This document shows, piece by piece, positions 24,061 to 35,511 of a stretch of 64,000 nucleotides of DNA (position 1 is the stretch's first letter; each line of letters begins with the position of its first letter). The notes below the pieces were generated by a model. That model searched no databases, was not told where the DNA came from, and worked only from the letters and a program-made list of their open reading frames with translations. Where the stretch lies: the NCBI RefSeq assembly GCF_018446385.1, contig NC_055990.1:131390996-131454995 (forward strand), given 5' to 3'. The DNA comes from Zingiber officinale. Its lineage: Eukaryota; Streptophyta; Magnoliopsida; Zingiberales; Zingiberaceae. The translations under genes were made by a program, and so were the position numbers.

Positions 24061-24751
24061 AAATGAATTTATTTATGCTAAAAAATTTATTTTGAAGGCA
24101 CAATGAATTCATTCACAACATAGTAAAAAAGAAACTCAAGAGATTAGGATATTTGATGCAAATTAGTTCAATAAATATATTTTGAAGGCACACTGTTAGG
24201 AAGGAATAAATCAGAAAATCAAAACAAAATCATCATGTCAAAGAGTATTTATGCTGGCTTCACCAGTACTAAATGGTTCAATTTTGCAAATCTACCAGTG
24301 GTGACATATGGTGACAGGCTCTGCTATACTCTGAACTTTGAAGGCAAGAAAATTTCATAAATTGTGACAAAAAAAGGGCAAATACACTCGTCCCAGCGCC
24401 CCCGCCAACCCATCCTAGAATTCATAGCATAAAATAGTTCATATGAAAGGGTTCATAGCATATGCATTAAAAGGCAACTCCAAAATGCAAACTCATAGTA
24501 GTATTCGTGGGCACAAAAGCATAGATGATAATATTAAAATAAAAAGGAAAACAATACTCATCAATATCAATTCAAGCCATAAACCATGTGTAATAAGATG
24601 TCTTTCTACGAACCAAGGAATCTGTCTCTACACATACTGATATGGAAAGAAAGAGCATACGTAGCAATGACCCAGGAAGCTGTCTCTGCACTATCGCATT
24701 GTTATAACATGACAAGGTCTGCTGCCTAAAGAACAATTGCCTTGATGGATT
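24061..24751. other. Non-coding stretch downstream of the unrecognised gene, copy B
   Basis: AT-rich, with parts homologous to about 19610-19936 downstream of copy A. TTTTGAAGGCACA occurs twice (about 24090 and 24180), a short local duplication. No coding frame was supported. Confidence 0.5.
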
Positions 24752-25335
24752 TTAGAAGTCCAAACTGACGGCGACCCAGCTATCATCGCTGAAGGGTAGA
24801 GCGATTCCACCTTCAGGCAAAACCACGTCAACTTTGCGAGGATGAACTTGGACCCTATTGCACAGCATTGAGCGACTGCTTCCCGGCATGGGAAGTTCAC
24901 TGTGAGCGCTTGTGAAGTTATGACGAGTGGAGCAGTCAGGACTGTAGGATGATGCTGAGCTGCCAGATTCAGGGAGATCTTGAAGGGGTTGTTTTCCATT
25001 CTTACTAGCACTAGTATGCCCTTGCTTCTCCATAGGATCATGCTCATCTACCCATGATCAGATGCAAAAAACAAAAAAAAATAAAGGCAAATTGAAATTG
25101 GAATTTGATTAATATTGCAAGTGCAATGATTCACCTTGCAGAATTTCTTTAATTGTAATGGCACTTGCAGATTCTTGATTCTTGACATGGCCAAGATCAG
25201 TTGCAAATCAATTAGCTAACTATAAACAAACATGATGAACAACTAGAGAATGTAAAATGGTCCACCTTGCAGGATTTCACTAATTTTAATTTCACTTCCA
25301 GGTTCTTGCTTCTGTACATGGTCATGGTCATGGCT
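24752..25335 (-). CDS. Unrecognised protein, copy B: last exon and two repeat exons (partial)
   Basis: The last exon is 24752-25047 (acceptor GGGTAG) and reads EHDPMEKQGHTSASKNG, then a Ser-rich stretch, then VQVHPRKVDVVLPEGGIALP and FSDDSWVAVSLDF before the stop. Upstream are two exons of about 66 bases with phase 1-1 boundaries. One at about 25135-25200 reads DLGHVKNQESAS...IKEILQ. The other at about 25265-25335 reads DHDHVQKQEPGSEIKISEIL. Both end in CTGCAAG followed by GTGA or GTGG. The middle exon has no AG at its expected acceptor. Further 5' exons are lost where an LTR begins near 25338. Open and better preserved than copy A, but truncated, so probably not functional. I could not name the family; the conserved HPRKVDVVLPEGGIALPF segment is the best search handle. 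Confidence 0.6.
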
Positions 25336-25337
25336 CG

Positions 25338-26577
25338 TTCTCCGGACTAGGTCAGAGAGGGCTCGGTATCTCGTTCTCTGGACTAGATGGAGTCGAAGAG
25401 GGCTCGGTAGCTCGTTCTCTGGACTAGGTCAGAGAGGGCTCAGTAGCTCGTTCTCTGGACCGGACAAAGTCGGAGAGGGCTCGGTAGCTCGTTCTCTGGA
25501 CCGGAAGTGGAAGTCGGAGAGGGCTCGGTAGCTCGTTCTCTAGACTAGGTCAGAGAGGGCTCGGTAGCTCGTTCTCTGGATCGGACGTGGAAGTCGGAGA
25601 GGGCTCCAGCCTGCCTCCTGACTAGGTCGAGAGGGCCCAGCTCGCTCTCAGATCGTGAAGACTTTAGGGTTTAAGGTCGAAGTTAGATCGGTCACCGACC
25701 GATCCAATGACTTATGGGTATGGATTGGTCCGCTGACCGATCCACGACACTGTCTGCATCACACTGTCTGGTGACCGATCAGTAACCAAACAGATTGGGA
25801 GAAGGAATAGGAGGGATCGGTCCGTGGACCAATCCACCTATGGCTCGATCGGTCCACGCCGATCGGGCTCGCAACCAACTCTCTCGTGAGAGTTAGGATC
25901 GGCCGGGACCGATCGTTTAGGGCCCGATCGGTCCCCGACCGATCAGATCCGCCCGGATCGATCGGTGGAGCTCGATCGTCTGTTCAGCCGTTGAGTCACA
26001 ACGGCTAGATTTCTGTGTCCGTGTCTTCTTCTTCGCAGGTTCATATAAATCAAGAGGTGGAGGGCCTCTACAGGAGGGCTGACTTCTTCTTGCTCCTGCG
26101 ATCTGAGCTTTGCTGAGCTCTCCACTGCTGAAGCTTCGTGTGAGCTTCCCTCAGCTGGACTCCAATTGTTGGCATCCGTGAAGTGGTTGCTTCATCACCA
26201 GTCGACGAGAAGGCAAGCAAACTAGTGTTTTTACATTAATATTGTTCTTGGCTTCTTGCTTTATCTTTGTACTCCGATCCTGCTGTTGCAAGAGAGATTG
26301 TGGCGAGGTTTCTCCACCCAGAAGGAGTTTTTATTAGCCAGTTTTCTGGAGTCTCATCCACCGACGGATTGATAGGATTCGTCCACCTTATGAACACGCC
26401 GAGGAGTAGGAGTATCATCTCCGAACCTCGTTATATCGTCGCGTTTGAGGTTTGATATTCTCCTGTTTCGTTTCTATCTTTTATTTCCACTGCGCTAACT
26501 AAAATTGTAGGAAGAAACGTGAATTTGGGGTCGGCTATTCACACCCCCCTCTTTAGCCGCGTCCGAAGGTCCTAACA
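25338..26577 (+). repeat. LTR of a SIRE-like copia element (solo or partial)
   Basis: It starts abruptly in a tandem array (25338-25625) of about 35-45-bp units with GCTCGTTCTCTGGAC and GAGAGGGCTCGGTAG. A run of palindromic modules follows (about 25680-25990), for example GATCGGTCACCGACCGATCC. It ends with CTATTCACACCCCCCTCTTT and GTCCTAACA, the typical end of these LTRs. No primer site follows at 26578, so it is a solo LTR or a fragment. The left boundary is uncertain. Confidence 0.65.
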
Positions 26578-26578
26578 T

Positions 26579-27884
26579 TGTTGTCTAATAAGGTTGATTG
26601 AGCTTGCAAGAAAGTTCTAAGTTATCTTAGACAAAAGTCCTAGTGGATTCTAGGAAGGTGGAAAACCCTAGGGGGAGCTAACCCTAGGTTCTAGGGGGCT
26701 AACCCTAGGTGATGAAAGTCCTAACTACAGTTTGACAAGTGGAAAATCCTAGGGGGTGGTAACCCTAGGTCCTAGGAGGTGGTAACCCTAGGAGAAAAAT
26801 CTTGATGGGTCGAGTGCTTCGGGCAAAATCCTAGAGTCAGAGACTCTAAGTTGATCCTGGTGGTTGCAGACCGGGTGGAAGTCTAGACGGGTCATGGAGC
26901 AGACGTCTAACATGAAGACCAGAAGCCTTGGGTGCTGAGAAAAAGTCTAGTCGGTCTGGAGGACCAGTCTGGCAACACGTAGACTCTCCTGAGAGGAGTA
27001 GGTGAGGGCGCATTCCCCGGTGAGGGAACAGTAGGCGTTAGTTCGACTTAGGGTTTCTAGAGGTGAAATCCGAAGTCAGAACCGGACAGTCTGGAAACTA
27101 TAACTTATTATTTCATATTTTATTGTGCTAACTCTATTTTATAGGATATATTTTGTATTTTGGACTAACGCATCTTGCAGAGAGAGAAAAAGACTTAAAA
27201 GCCTCGGATGAACAGTTCCCGAGGCACCCTCCATGGAGCTTGGAAGCGCCTCGGGTGCCTTGGTTGAAAGCCTCGCATAGTAAGGCGTGAAGGTGCCTTC
27301 CAAGGAGATGGAAGGCGCCTTGAACGCAAGATGGAGGGTGCCCTCCATAGAGCTTGGAGGCGCCTTCGGTGGATAAGCGACGCAGGCAGCGGAGCTTATC
27401 GGCACCGTGGAAATGGGGATAGAACCTTGGCTGAAGGCACCCTCAATGGAGGTTGGAGGCGCCCTCATTGGCTTACTTAAGCCTAGTTCGAGCATAGGCA
27501 AATTAACAATTAGAAATTTGCAAATCTTCTTCTGTGTGCTGCCCAAAAGACATTCTGGCAAAGTTATAACACTGTTCCGACAACCTAAAGTTCAAATTCC
27601 AGATTTCTTAGTTGTTGGTATATTTTTACTACACTTAATTAACTATACTTTAATTTGTAATATTTCATATTGATAATGAATTACCCAAAGTAAACACTCA
27701 ACGAATGTGGGCCTTGGAGTAGCAGTCGTCACAGGCTTCGAACCAAGTAAAACCAACTTGTGTCATTATTTTCTTTAATTGTTCTTATTCCGCTGCAATT
27801 TACTCGATACTTTTAAAACGAACGAATTAGCCAAGAGTAATATTCACCCCCCCCCCCCCTCCCCTTGCACTTTTCGATCCTACA
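26579..27884 (+). repeat. LTR of a second SIRE-like copia element
   Basis: It runs from TGTTGTCTAATAAGG to CGATCCTACA. It contains CCTAG-rich modules (GGAAAACCCTAGGGGG, 26655-26800), a GGCGCC/GCGCCTC palindrome array (about 27200-27470) and a C run (27847-27859) in the ATTCACCCC block before its end. A protease fragment of a copia element follows directly, without a primer site or gag, so a deletion joined them. Confidence 0.7.
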
Positions 27885-28131
27885 ATTCCTATCTTTTTTG
27901 TAGGAAACAAAGTGAATATTGGACAGTGGATATTCTAGACACATGACTAGACATCACACCAAATTTACTTAACTAATATACAAAAGCTTAGGAACAGTTG
28001 CCTTTGGGAACAACGACAAACTCAAGGTAATTGGCATAGGTAATATCAAACTCAAAATTGACTTTATTGTTTAAAAAAGTGTTATTAGTTGATAACTTCA
28101 AATATAATCTACTTAGCATTAGTCAACTGTG
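27885..28131 (+). pseudogene. Copia protease / GAG-pre-integrase fragment
   Basis: It is homologous on the plus strand to the minus-strand pol at 63240-63490: the segment around TTGGACAGTGG (protease active site L-D-S/T-G), then ACAGTTGCCTTTGGGAACAA and GACAAACTCAAGGTAATTGG. It has many stops and small deletions. At about 28131 it changes within a few bases into minus-strand gypsy RNase H. Confidence 0.75.
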
Positions 28132-28475
28132 CTCCTACATGCTTAACAGCCTGTAAGCTTGCTATCAATGCTTTATATTCGGCCTCATTGTTGGTGGCTC
28201 TATAATTCAATCTAACAGATAGTTGTATTCGATTTTCTCTAGGAGATATAAGAAGAATCTCAATTTTACTATCTTGTCGAGTAGAAGATCCATCCACATA
28301 GATGATCTAGATTTTCTCTGTTTCTAGACTTGGTATTTCTGTTATGAAATCCATCAAAGCTTGAGCTTTAATTGTCGCCCGAGGCTGATACTGTATATCA
28401 TATTCACTAAGTTTGGTCATCCACTTGATCAATCTTCTGGACACTTTTGGGTTAATGAGTACCCGACCAAGAGTG
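28132..28475 (-). pseudogene. Ty3/gypsy RNase H fragment, downstream part
   Basis: Read on the minus strand from 28475: TLGRVLINPKVSRRLIKWM, LSEYDIQYQPRATIKAQALM, then YVDGSSTRQDSKIEILLISP and RATNNEAEYKALIASLQAVK. These are the connection and RNase H domains of Tat-type gypsy pol. There is one stop before YVDGSS (TAG). It is the continuation of the reverse transcriptase at 40405-41610; two insertions separate the pieces. Confidence 0.85.
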
Positions 28476-29833
28476 TGTTGGTGTGGGAAGCATCCGACGA
28501 TCGAACCTTAGTTTTGATAATGGCAAAGGGATTCAAAGTTAAGTTTAATTGTTATCTAATGTGTATGACTGAGTGTTTCAGGAAAGTCCTAGCTATGGTT
28601 AGGCAAGGGAAACCCCTAGGGGGTGGTAACTCTAGGTCATAGGGGGTGGTAACCCTATGCGGGAAGTCTTGGCAGGTCGACGCTTCGGGCAAAAATCCTA
28701 GGGGGTGGTAACCATAGGTTAAAATCCTGGTGTCGCGAACCGGGTAGAAGTCTGGACGGGTCGAGGACCGGACATCCAGCATGAAGACCGGAAGCATCGA
28801 ACGCTGAGCAAAAGTCCAGTCGATCTGGAGGATCGTACTGGCAACAAGTAAATCTCTTGAGAGGAGTAGGTGAGGACGCGTTCCCCGGAAGAGGGAACAG
28901 TAGGCGTCGGGTCGACCTAGGGTTTCCGGTTGGAAACCCGAAATCAGACCCGGACAATCCGAAGGCTGTCAGTTTATTCGTTTATATATTCCATTGTGCT
29001 CTAACTCTATTTTGCAGGTAACTAACATTTTTATGCAGAGTTAGAAGTGACCAAGATCGGTCGACCGAATCTTGGGATTGGTCGACCGAACCCCCATACT
29101 AGCATATCAGATCTCCAGAAGTTGGACCGGGCTCGACCAGGGGATCGGTCGACCGAACCTTGGGATGGTCGACCGAACCAGGGTTAGGCGTTGACTAGAT
29201 CAAGCCAGGTTGACAGAGTCAGGACAGCAGATCAGTCGACCGAACATGGTGATCGGTCGACCGAACCTCGGATGGAATTTGACCGGATCGAAGCGGAGCG
29301 AGAAGATCGGGCGGATCAGATAGGAGGGATCGCCTGATCGGTCAACCGAACCTTGGGATCGGTCGACCGATCTGCGTCGGGTCAAACTTGATCCCGAAGC
29401 TTGGGGATCTAGATCAGACTTTGCAGAGCTATAAAAGGAGGCCTCGAGGTGCAGCTCAGAACAACAACTCTCAGAAAGAAGAACCTGTGCTCTTGTGTGT
29501 TGCTCCGTACACTTCAACAAGGCCTTGCTGCTCCAACAACTTAAAGCTCCAAAGTTCAATATTTACTGTTCGTTGGTATAATTTTTCTTACTGCACTTAA
29601 CTGTAATTAATCTTGTAATCATCGATTCTATAGTTGTTGCCCACCGAAAGCGGTCATCGACCGCGGGCCTTCGAGTAGGAGTCGAGCTAGGCTCCGAACG
29701 AAGTAATTCGATTGTGTCTTCTGTGTGTGTTTGCATTTACTTTCCGCTGCGTTTAGTTACTTGAACGATTTCCGAAAAACGTGAAAGAGCCGCGAGCGCT
29801 ATTCACCCCCCCTCTAGCGCCCTCGATCCAACA
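28476..29833 (+). repeat. 5' LTR of the gag-only element 28476-35506
   Basis: TGTTGG to CCAACA, 1358 bp. It holds CCTAGGGGG modules (28610-28720), a palindrome array based on ATCGGTCGACCGAACC (about eight copies, 29055-29372), TATAAAAG at 29430-29437 and the CTATTCACCCCCC block near its end. Confidence 0.9.
29430..29437 (+). promoter_or_regulatory. TATA box of the 5' LTR
   Basis: TATAAAAG directly follows the palindrome array and lies about 400 bases before the LTR end. The 3' LTR has the same box at 35104-35111. Confidence 0.7.
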
Positions 29834-29835
29834 AT

Positions 29836-29847
29836 TGGTATTAGAGC
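29836..29847 (+). other. Primer binding site (tRNA-Met type)
   Basis: TGGTATTAGAGC starts three bases after the LTR end and differs from the usual TGGTATCAGAGC by one C-to-T change. Confidence 0.85.
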
Positions 29848-30086
29848 GAGGTCGTTTTGAATCGGTGCAACCACCATTCAAAACAATTTTTCGTGATATT
29901 TTCAGTTTTTCGGAGTCGACCGGAATTAGTATAGTTACTATATTCCGATCTATTTCTCGTTTGAATCGGTTTTGCTCAAAGCTGGTGCAACACCACTCGA
30001 GTACATCTTATTTCCTTATTCCCGCACTACTAATCCAAGACCAAGTCTTTGAATAGATTTTTCTATTTTTGTCGTGCAAGGTATCA

Positions 30087-31493
30087 ATGGCCCAACAAGA
30101 GGGTTATAGCATTGTCCGTCCCCCGCTCTTCACCGGAGAGGACTTTGGTTACTGGAAGGACAGAATGGAGAACTTCCTGAAGATCTAGTTTGAGACGTGG
30201 ATAATCGTCAAGACTGGTTTGGATCTGCCAACGGATAAAGACGGCAATCCTACACCCTACGAGGACTGGGAACCTGCATTAATCAAGAAGGTAGAGGCAA
30301 ATGCCAGAGCAACTTGTACCCTCTAGTGCGGACTAACAAAGGAGGAACTAAACCGCGTCGGTCCATTCTCAAGCTCCATGGAGCTATGGGAGAAGCTGAT
30401 CGAGCTTCATGAAGGGACCTCCGATACCAAAGTAAGTAAGCATGATTTATTATTCAATAAATTGTATAACTTAAAAATGTAGGAAAATGAGACGGCAAGC
30501 CAGCTTCACGCGGGCATTCAGGACCTCCTAAACGACCTTCACGCAATCGGCCAAAGAATAGAAAACCGCGACATAATAAGGTACGCACTTAGCGCTTTTC
30601 TAAGGAACACCTTGTGGGCATCCATGGTTGATGCTTACAAGGTTTCTAAGGACCTCTCTTCAATCAAATTAGACAAACTTTTTTCAGAATTAGAATTGCA
30701 TGAACAGACTAATGCACGCTCGGTCAAGAAAGGTGTTGCTTTGGTTGCAGATACCAGCAGAACGTGTGAACTAATGTCGAGGCGCAAAACTAAGCCCAAG
30801 TCCAAAGATGAATCAGATGCAGAGGACGATGACGAAGTTATTTCTGAACTGATAAAGCTCGTACGGAAAATATGCAAGTCGAAAAAGGCGAATCAAACAA
30901 ACACGAAGGACAAATCTGATGTCACCTGTTACGGCTGTAACCAAAAGGGGCACTACAAGCCAGATTGTCCAAACAAGAAGAAAAGAAGGAAGGTATTAAA
31001 GGCGACCTGGTCCGAGTCATCAGATGAATCCGATTCCGACGTAGAAGAACCGACAAGCTTCCTCGCGTTGCCAGTACAAGTAAATATTGACGAAACTGAG
31101 TCTGAATTTGAGTCCGAAACCGAGAGCGAGTCGGAAACTGAGTCCGAGCGAAGCCACGGATACAGATCCGTTTCCGAAGGACCAAAATCCACAGTAAGTG
31201 CTTTAATGTCTAGTATTAACTTAGATGACTCGGAAAATTTAATTCCGTACTTGCTTAAAAAGTTGGCTAAATCCAACGTCCGGGTTAAGTCGCTCCAAAA
31301 GGAGGTAACAACCCTTAAGGGAGCGACTGACTTGAGTTCTTTAACTGAGTCAGTTCAAATTGGAAGTTCAACTCAAGTCCAACAACTTGAGGAAAAAAAT
31401 TCCAATTTGAAAACTCAAATTAAAGAACTCAATGACACGTTGGAACGGTTCACCTTGGGTTCCAAGAATCTGGATCTGATTCTTGGAAAATAG
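30087..31493 (+). pseudogene. Copia-type gag with three in-frame TAG codons
   Basis: ATG 30087 opens a frame of 469 codons to TAG 31491-31493 with exactly three internal stops, all TAG: 30186-30188, 30324-30326 and 30480-30482. No frameshift is present. The N-terminal half is a UBN2-type gag (FTGEDFGYWKDRMENFL, CGLTKEELNRVGP, LHAGIQDLLNDLHAIG). One CCHC zinc knuckle (CYGCNQKGHYKPDCP, about 30928-30972) follows, then an acidic Ser/Glu-rich region (SESETESESETESE) and a C-terminal predicted coiled coil (LKKLAKSNVRVKSLQKEV). Gag forms the particle that packages the RNA. The stops sit where this gag family often has Gln, so CAG-to-TAG change is likely (inference). Confidence 0.88.
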
Positions 31494-34156
31494 CGAGCCG
31501 TTTACAACAAATCCGGACTTGGATTTAAGACCAAAACAAAGTTTAAATCATACTTGTCGTTAGTAAATAGAAATAATAGAAACATAATTCAAGCATGAGT
31601 CCCCAAGTCGAACTTGGTTAATCAAGTTGGACCTGGTAACTATTGGGTCCCCAAAGATCAAATCCATTTCCTTGATAGACCATATCGAGGCTATGATCCA
31701 GAGGGAGCAAATAGAAAAACTATCTCAATAAATAGATAAAATTGATTGATGCTTGTTTATTTATTTTCCTTGCAATATACATGATTAGACTAGGATAGCT
31801 TAAGAATCGAGGCATAATTTACACTTACGAGTTAAATCTAGGAGTTTCAAAAAGAAAATTAAATATATATTTCTTTGAGCGATTCTGTCTAGGAAGGGAT
31901 GGATGATCCCATACCCAAGAAGGCCTAGAGCCTCGCCTTGACCTGGGAATCAATCATGAAAAGACATATTTAATTGACTAATTGGAAAACCTAAGTTTAA
32001 CTCAAATGTAAATTAATCCTTAGAAATAACCTAAATTAAAGATAATCATCTCACAAAAAATTATAGGATTCCCTGATTGAAAATTTAGATCGGGTGAGAT
32101 GACTAAGGAAAAAAATTAATAATTAATAATTAAAAATCAAATTAAAAAAATAAAAAAAATAAAATTTTAAAAATCTTTTAAAAACTTAATTTCAAAATTA
32201 TTTGAAAAATCCTTTCAAAATTATTTTAAAAATCTTTTAAAAAACTTAATTTCAAAATTATTTGAAAAATCCTTTCAAAATCATTTTAAAAATCTTTTAA
32301 AAATTTAATTTTAAAATTATTTGAAAAATCTTTTCAAAATCATTTTAATCTTTTAAAAACTTAATTTCAAAATTATTTGAAAAATCCTTTCAAAATCATT
32401 TTAAAAATCTTTAAAAACTTAATTTCAAAATTATTTGAAAAATCCTTTCAAAATCATTTTAAAAATCTTTCAAAAACTTAGCGGGCATTTGGTTAAATGA
32501 TGGGAATGACTATGGGTATAAGTTTGATAGTAGGGTGGAATGAGAATAGGAATGAAAATGAAACCAATCAAGTTATATGGGTTTGGTTGATTCCCATAAA
32601 TCTAGTAATCATTCCCAAAATGTCATTCCCAAACTCACAATCCAAACACTATCTTTTATTATCATTCCATTCCCTCATTCCCAAACCCATCAACCAAACA
32701 CCCCCTTAATTTCAAAATTATTTGAAAAATCCTTTCAAAATCATTTTAAAAATCTTTTAAAATTTAATTCCAAAATTATTTGAAAAATCCTTTCAAAATC
32801 ATTTTTAAAATCTTTTAAAACTTAATTTCAAAATTATTTGAAAAATCATTTCAAAATCATTTTAAAAACTTAATTTCAAAATTATTTGAAAAATCCTTTC
32901 AAAATCATTTTAAAAATCTTTTGAAAACTTAATTTCAAAATTATTTGAAAAATCCTTTCAAAATCATTTTAATCTTTTAAAAACTTAATTTCAAAATCAT
33001 TTTAAAAATCTTTTGAAAACTTAATTTCAAAATTATTTGAAAAATCCTTTCAAAATCATTTTAATCTTTTAAAAACTTAATTTCAAAATTATTTGAAAAA
33101 TCCTTTCAAAATCATTTTAAAAATCTTTTAAAACTTAATTTCAAAATTATTTGAAAAATCCTTTCAAAATCATTTTAAAAATCTTTTAAAAAACTTAATT
33201 TCAAAATTATTTGAAAAATTCTTTCGAAATCATTTTAAAAATTAATTTCAAAATTATTTGAAAAATCCTTTCAAAATCATTTTAAAAATCTTTTAAAAAC
33301 TTAATTTGAAAATTATTTGAAAAATCCTTTCAAAATCCTTTTAATCTTTTAAAAACTTAATTTCAAAATTATTTGAAAAATCCTTTCAAAATCATTTTAA
33401 AAATCTTTTAAAAACTTAATTTCAAAATTATTTGAAAAATCCTTGAAAAGTTAATTTCAAAATCATTTGAAAAATCCTTTGAAAATTAATTTCAAAATTA
33501 TTTAAAAAATCCTTGAAAAGTTAATTTCAAAATCCTTTGAAAAATCCTTTGAAAATTAATTTCAAAATTATTTGAAAAATCCTTCAAAAGTTAATTTCAA
33601 AATCATTTGAAAATTAATTTCAAAATTATTTAAAAAATCCCTTGAAAAGTTAATTTCGAAATCATTTGAAAAATCCTTTGAAAATTAATTTCAAAAATTA
33701 TTTGAAAAATCCTTTGAAAATTAATTTCAAAAATTATTTGAAAAATCATTTGAAAAATCCTTTGAAAATTAATTTCAAAAGCTAAGTGTTTAGAAGCAAT
33801 ATTTTTAAAAAATTTTAAAAGAAACACTTAGACTTTAATGTTTACAGGAAAATTAATTTGAAAAGCTAAGTGTTTACTTCAGTACTCATTTTTTTCTCTT
33901 TCTCTCTCCTCTTTATTTTGATTTATGGCAAAGGGGGAGAGTATAAGGAAATTCAAATTCAAAAGGAAACTAATTCAAATTAAATTCAAAGGAAACTAAA
34001 ATTCAAAAATTCAAAATTAAAAGAAATAAGTTTAGGGGGGAGCTCCCATTAAGGGGGAGCTTCAATGTGCTTAGGTTTTATTTTTATGCTTGTACTCATT
34101 TATATTTACCTTTATTATATTTTTTTACTTAACTTTGAATTTCGGTTGCCATAATC
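31494..34156 (+). repeat. Non-coding 3' region with AT-rich tandem repeats
   Basis: From about 32110 to 33800 a unit of about 58-60 bases built of TTAATTTCAAAATTATTTGA, AAAATCCTTTCAAAATCATT and TTAAAAATCTTTTAAAAAC repeats more than 20 times with small length changes. The last third uses a shorter CCTTTGAAAATTAATTTC form. No coding frame is supported; the minus-strand open frame at 33630-33827 is repeat. A MITE interrupts the array at 32481. Confidence 0.85.
32481..32705. mobile_element. Tourist-like MITE (PIF/Harbinger type), 225 bp
   Basis: TTA target duplications lie at 32478-32480 and 32706-32708. The ends are inverted repeats: left GCGGGCATTTGGTTAAATGA, right end complement GGGGGTGTTTGGTTGATGGG. 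The interior is rich in GGAATGA/TCATTCC. TTA duplication and size fit Tourist-like MITEs. It clearly interrupts the AT-rich tandem repeats. Confidence 0.8.
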
Positions 34157-34170
34157 AAAAAGGGGAAGAT

Positions 34171-35506
34171 TGTTGGTGCGGGAAGCATCCGACGATCGAA
34201 TCTTAGTTTTGATAATGGCAAAGGGATTCAAAGTTAAGTTTAATTGTTATCTAACATGTATGACTGAGTGTTTCAGGAAAGTCCTAACTGCGGTTAGGCA
34301 AGGGAAACTCCTAGGGGGTGGTAACCCTAGGTCATAGGGGGTGGTAACTCTGTGCGGGAAGTCTTGGTGGGTCGACGCTTCGGACAAAAATCCTAGGGGT
34401 GGTAACCCTAAGTTAAAACCCTGGTGTCGCGAACCGGGTAGAAGTCTGGATGGGTCGAGGACCGGACATCCAGCATGAAGACCGAAAGCATCGGACGCTG
34501 AGCAAAAGTCCAGTCGATCTGGAGGATCGTACTGACAACAGGTAAATCTCCTGAGAGGAGTAGGTGAGGACGCGTTCCCCGGAAGAGGGAACAGTAGGCG
34601 TCGGGTTGACCTAGGGTTTCCAGTTGGAAACCCGAAGTCAGACACGGACAGTCCGAAGGATGTTAGTTTATTCGTTTATATATTCCATTGTGTTCTAACT
34701 CTGTTTTGCAAGTAACTAACATTTTTATGCAGAGTTAGAAGTGACCAGGATCGGTCGACCGAACCTTGGGATCGGTCGACCGAACCCCCATACTAGCATA
34801 TCAGATCTCCAGAAGTTGGACCGGGCTCGACCAGGGGATCGGTCGACCGAACCTTGGTTGGGCGTTGACTGGATCAGGCCAGGTTGACAGAGTCAGGACA
34901 GCTGATCGGTCGACCGAACATGGTGATCGATCGACCGAACCTCGGATGGAATTTGATCGGATCGAAGCGGAGCGAGAAGATCGGGCGGATCAGATAGGAG
35001 GGATCGCCTGATCGGTCGACCGAACCTTGGGATCGGTCGATCGATCCGCGTCGAGTCAAACTTGATCCCGAAGCTTGGGGATCTGGATCAGACTTTGCAG
35101 AGCTATAAAAGGAGGCCTTGAGGTGCAGCTCAGAACAACAACTCTCAAAAAGAAGAACCTGTGCTCTTGTGTGCTGCTCCGTACGCTTCAACAAAGCCCT
35201 GTTGCTCCAATAACTTAAGGCTCCAAAGTTCCATATTTACTGCTCATTGGTATAGTTTTTCTTAATGCACCTAACTATAATTAATCTTGTAATCATCGAT
35301 TCTATAGTTGTTGTCCACCAAAAGTGGTCAACGACCGCGGGCTTTCGAGTAGGAGTCAAGCTAGGCTCCGAACAAAGTAATTCGACTGTGTCTTCTGTGT
35401 GTGTTTGCATTTACTTTCCGCTGCGTTTAGTTACTCGAACGATTTCCGAAAAACGTGAAAGAGCCGCGAGCGCTATTCACCCCCCTCTAGCGCCCTCAAT
35501 CCAACA
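34171..35506 (+). repeat. 3' LTR of the gag-only element 28476-35506
   Basis: 1336 bp, collinear with the 5' LTR, with many C/T and G/A differences and small gaps. The palindrome array is at about 34750-35048 and TATAAAAG at 35104-35111. Confidence 0.9.
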
Positions 35507-35511
35507 GAGTA

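Larger units (their letters stand above)
28476..35506 (+). mobile_element. Gag-only copia-type LTR retrotransposon (non-autonomous)
   Basis: 5' LTR 28476-29833, PBS 29836-29847, gag 30087-31493, a 2.7-kb non-coding AT-rich region, polypurine tract AAAAAGGGGAAGAT (34157-34170) and 3' LTR 34171-35506. No protease, integrase, reverse transcriptase or RNase H is present. It is inserted in gypsy RNase H with flanks GAGTG (28471-28475) and GAGTA (35507-35511), a 4-of-5 target duplication. Such gag-only LTR elements are known in plants as TR-GAG elements. It would need pol from a SIRE-like relative. Confidence 0.88.

Noticed and set aside
24691-25047. 118-codon minus-strand frame starting MSMILWRSKG
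   Set aside because: It overlaps the last exon of the unrecognised gene in another frame. The frame ending LPFSDDSWVAVSLDF fits the splice phase and is the one with a recognisable remnant in copy A.
30635-31276. Minus-strand frames over the gag region
   Set aside because: They are shadows of the plus-strand gag, which has the zinc knuckle and family-like composition.
33630-33827. Minus-strand open frame with repeated IFQMIFQIIFEINFQR
   Set aside because: It is a by-product of the AT-rich tandem repeat and not a protein-coding gene.
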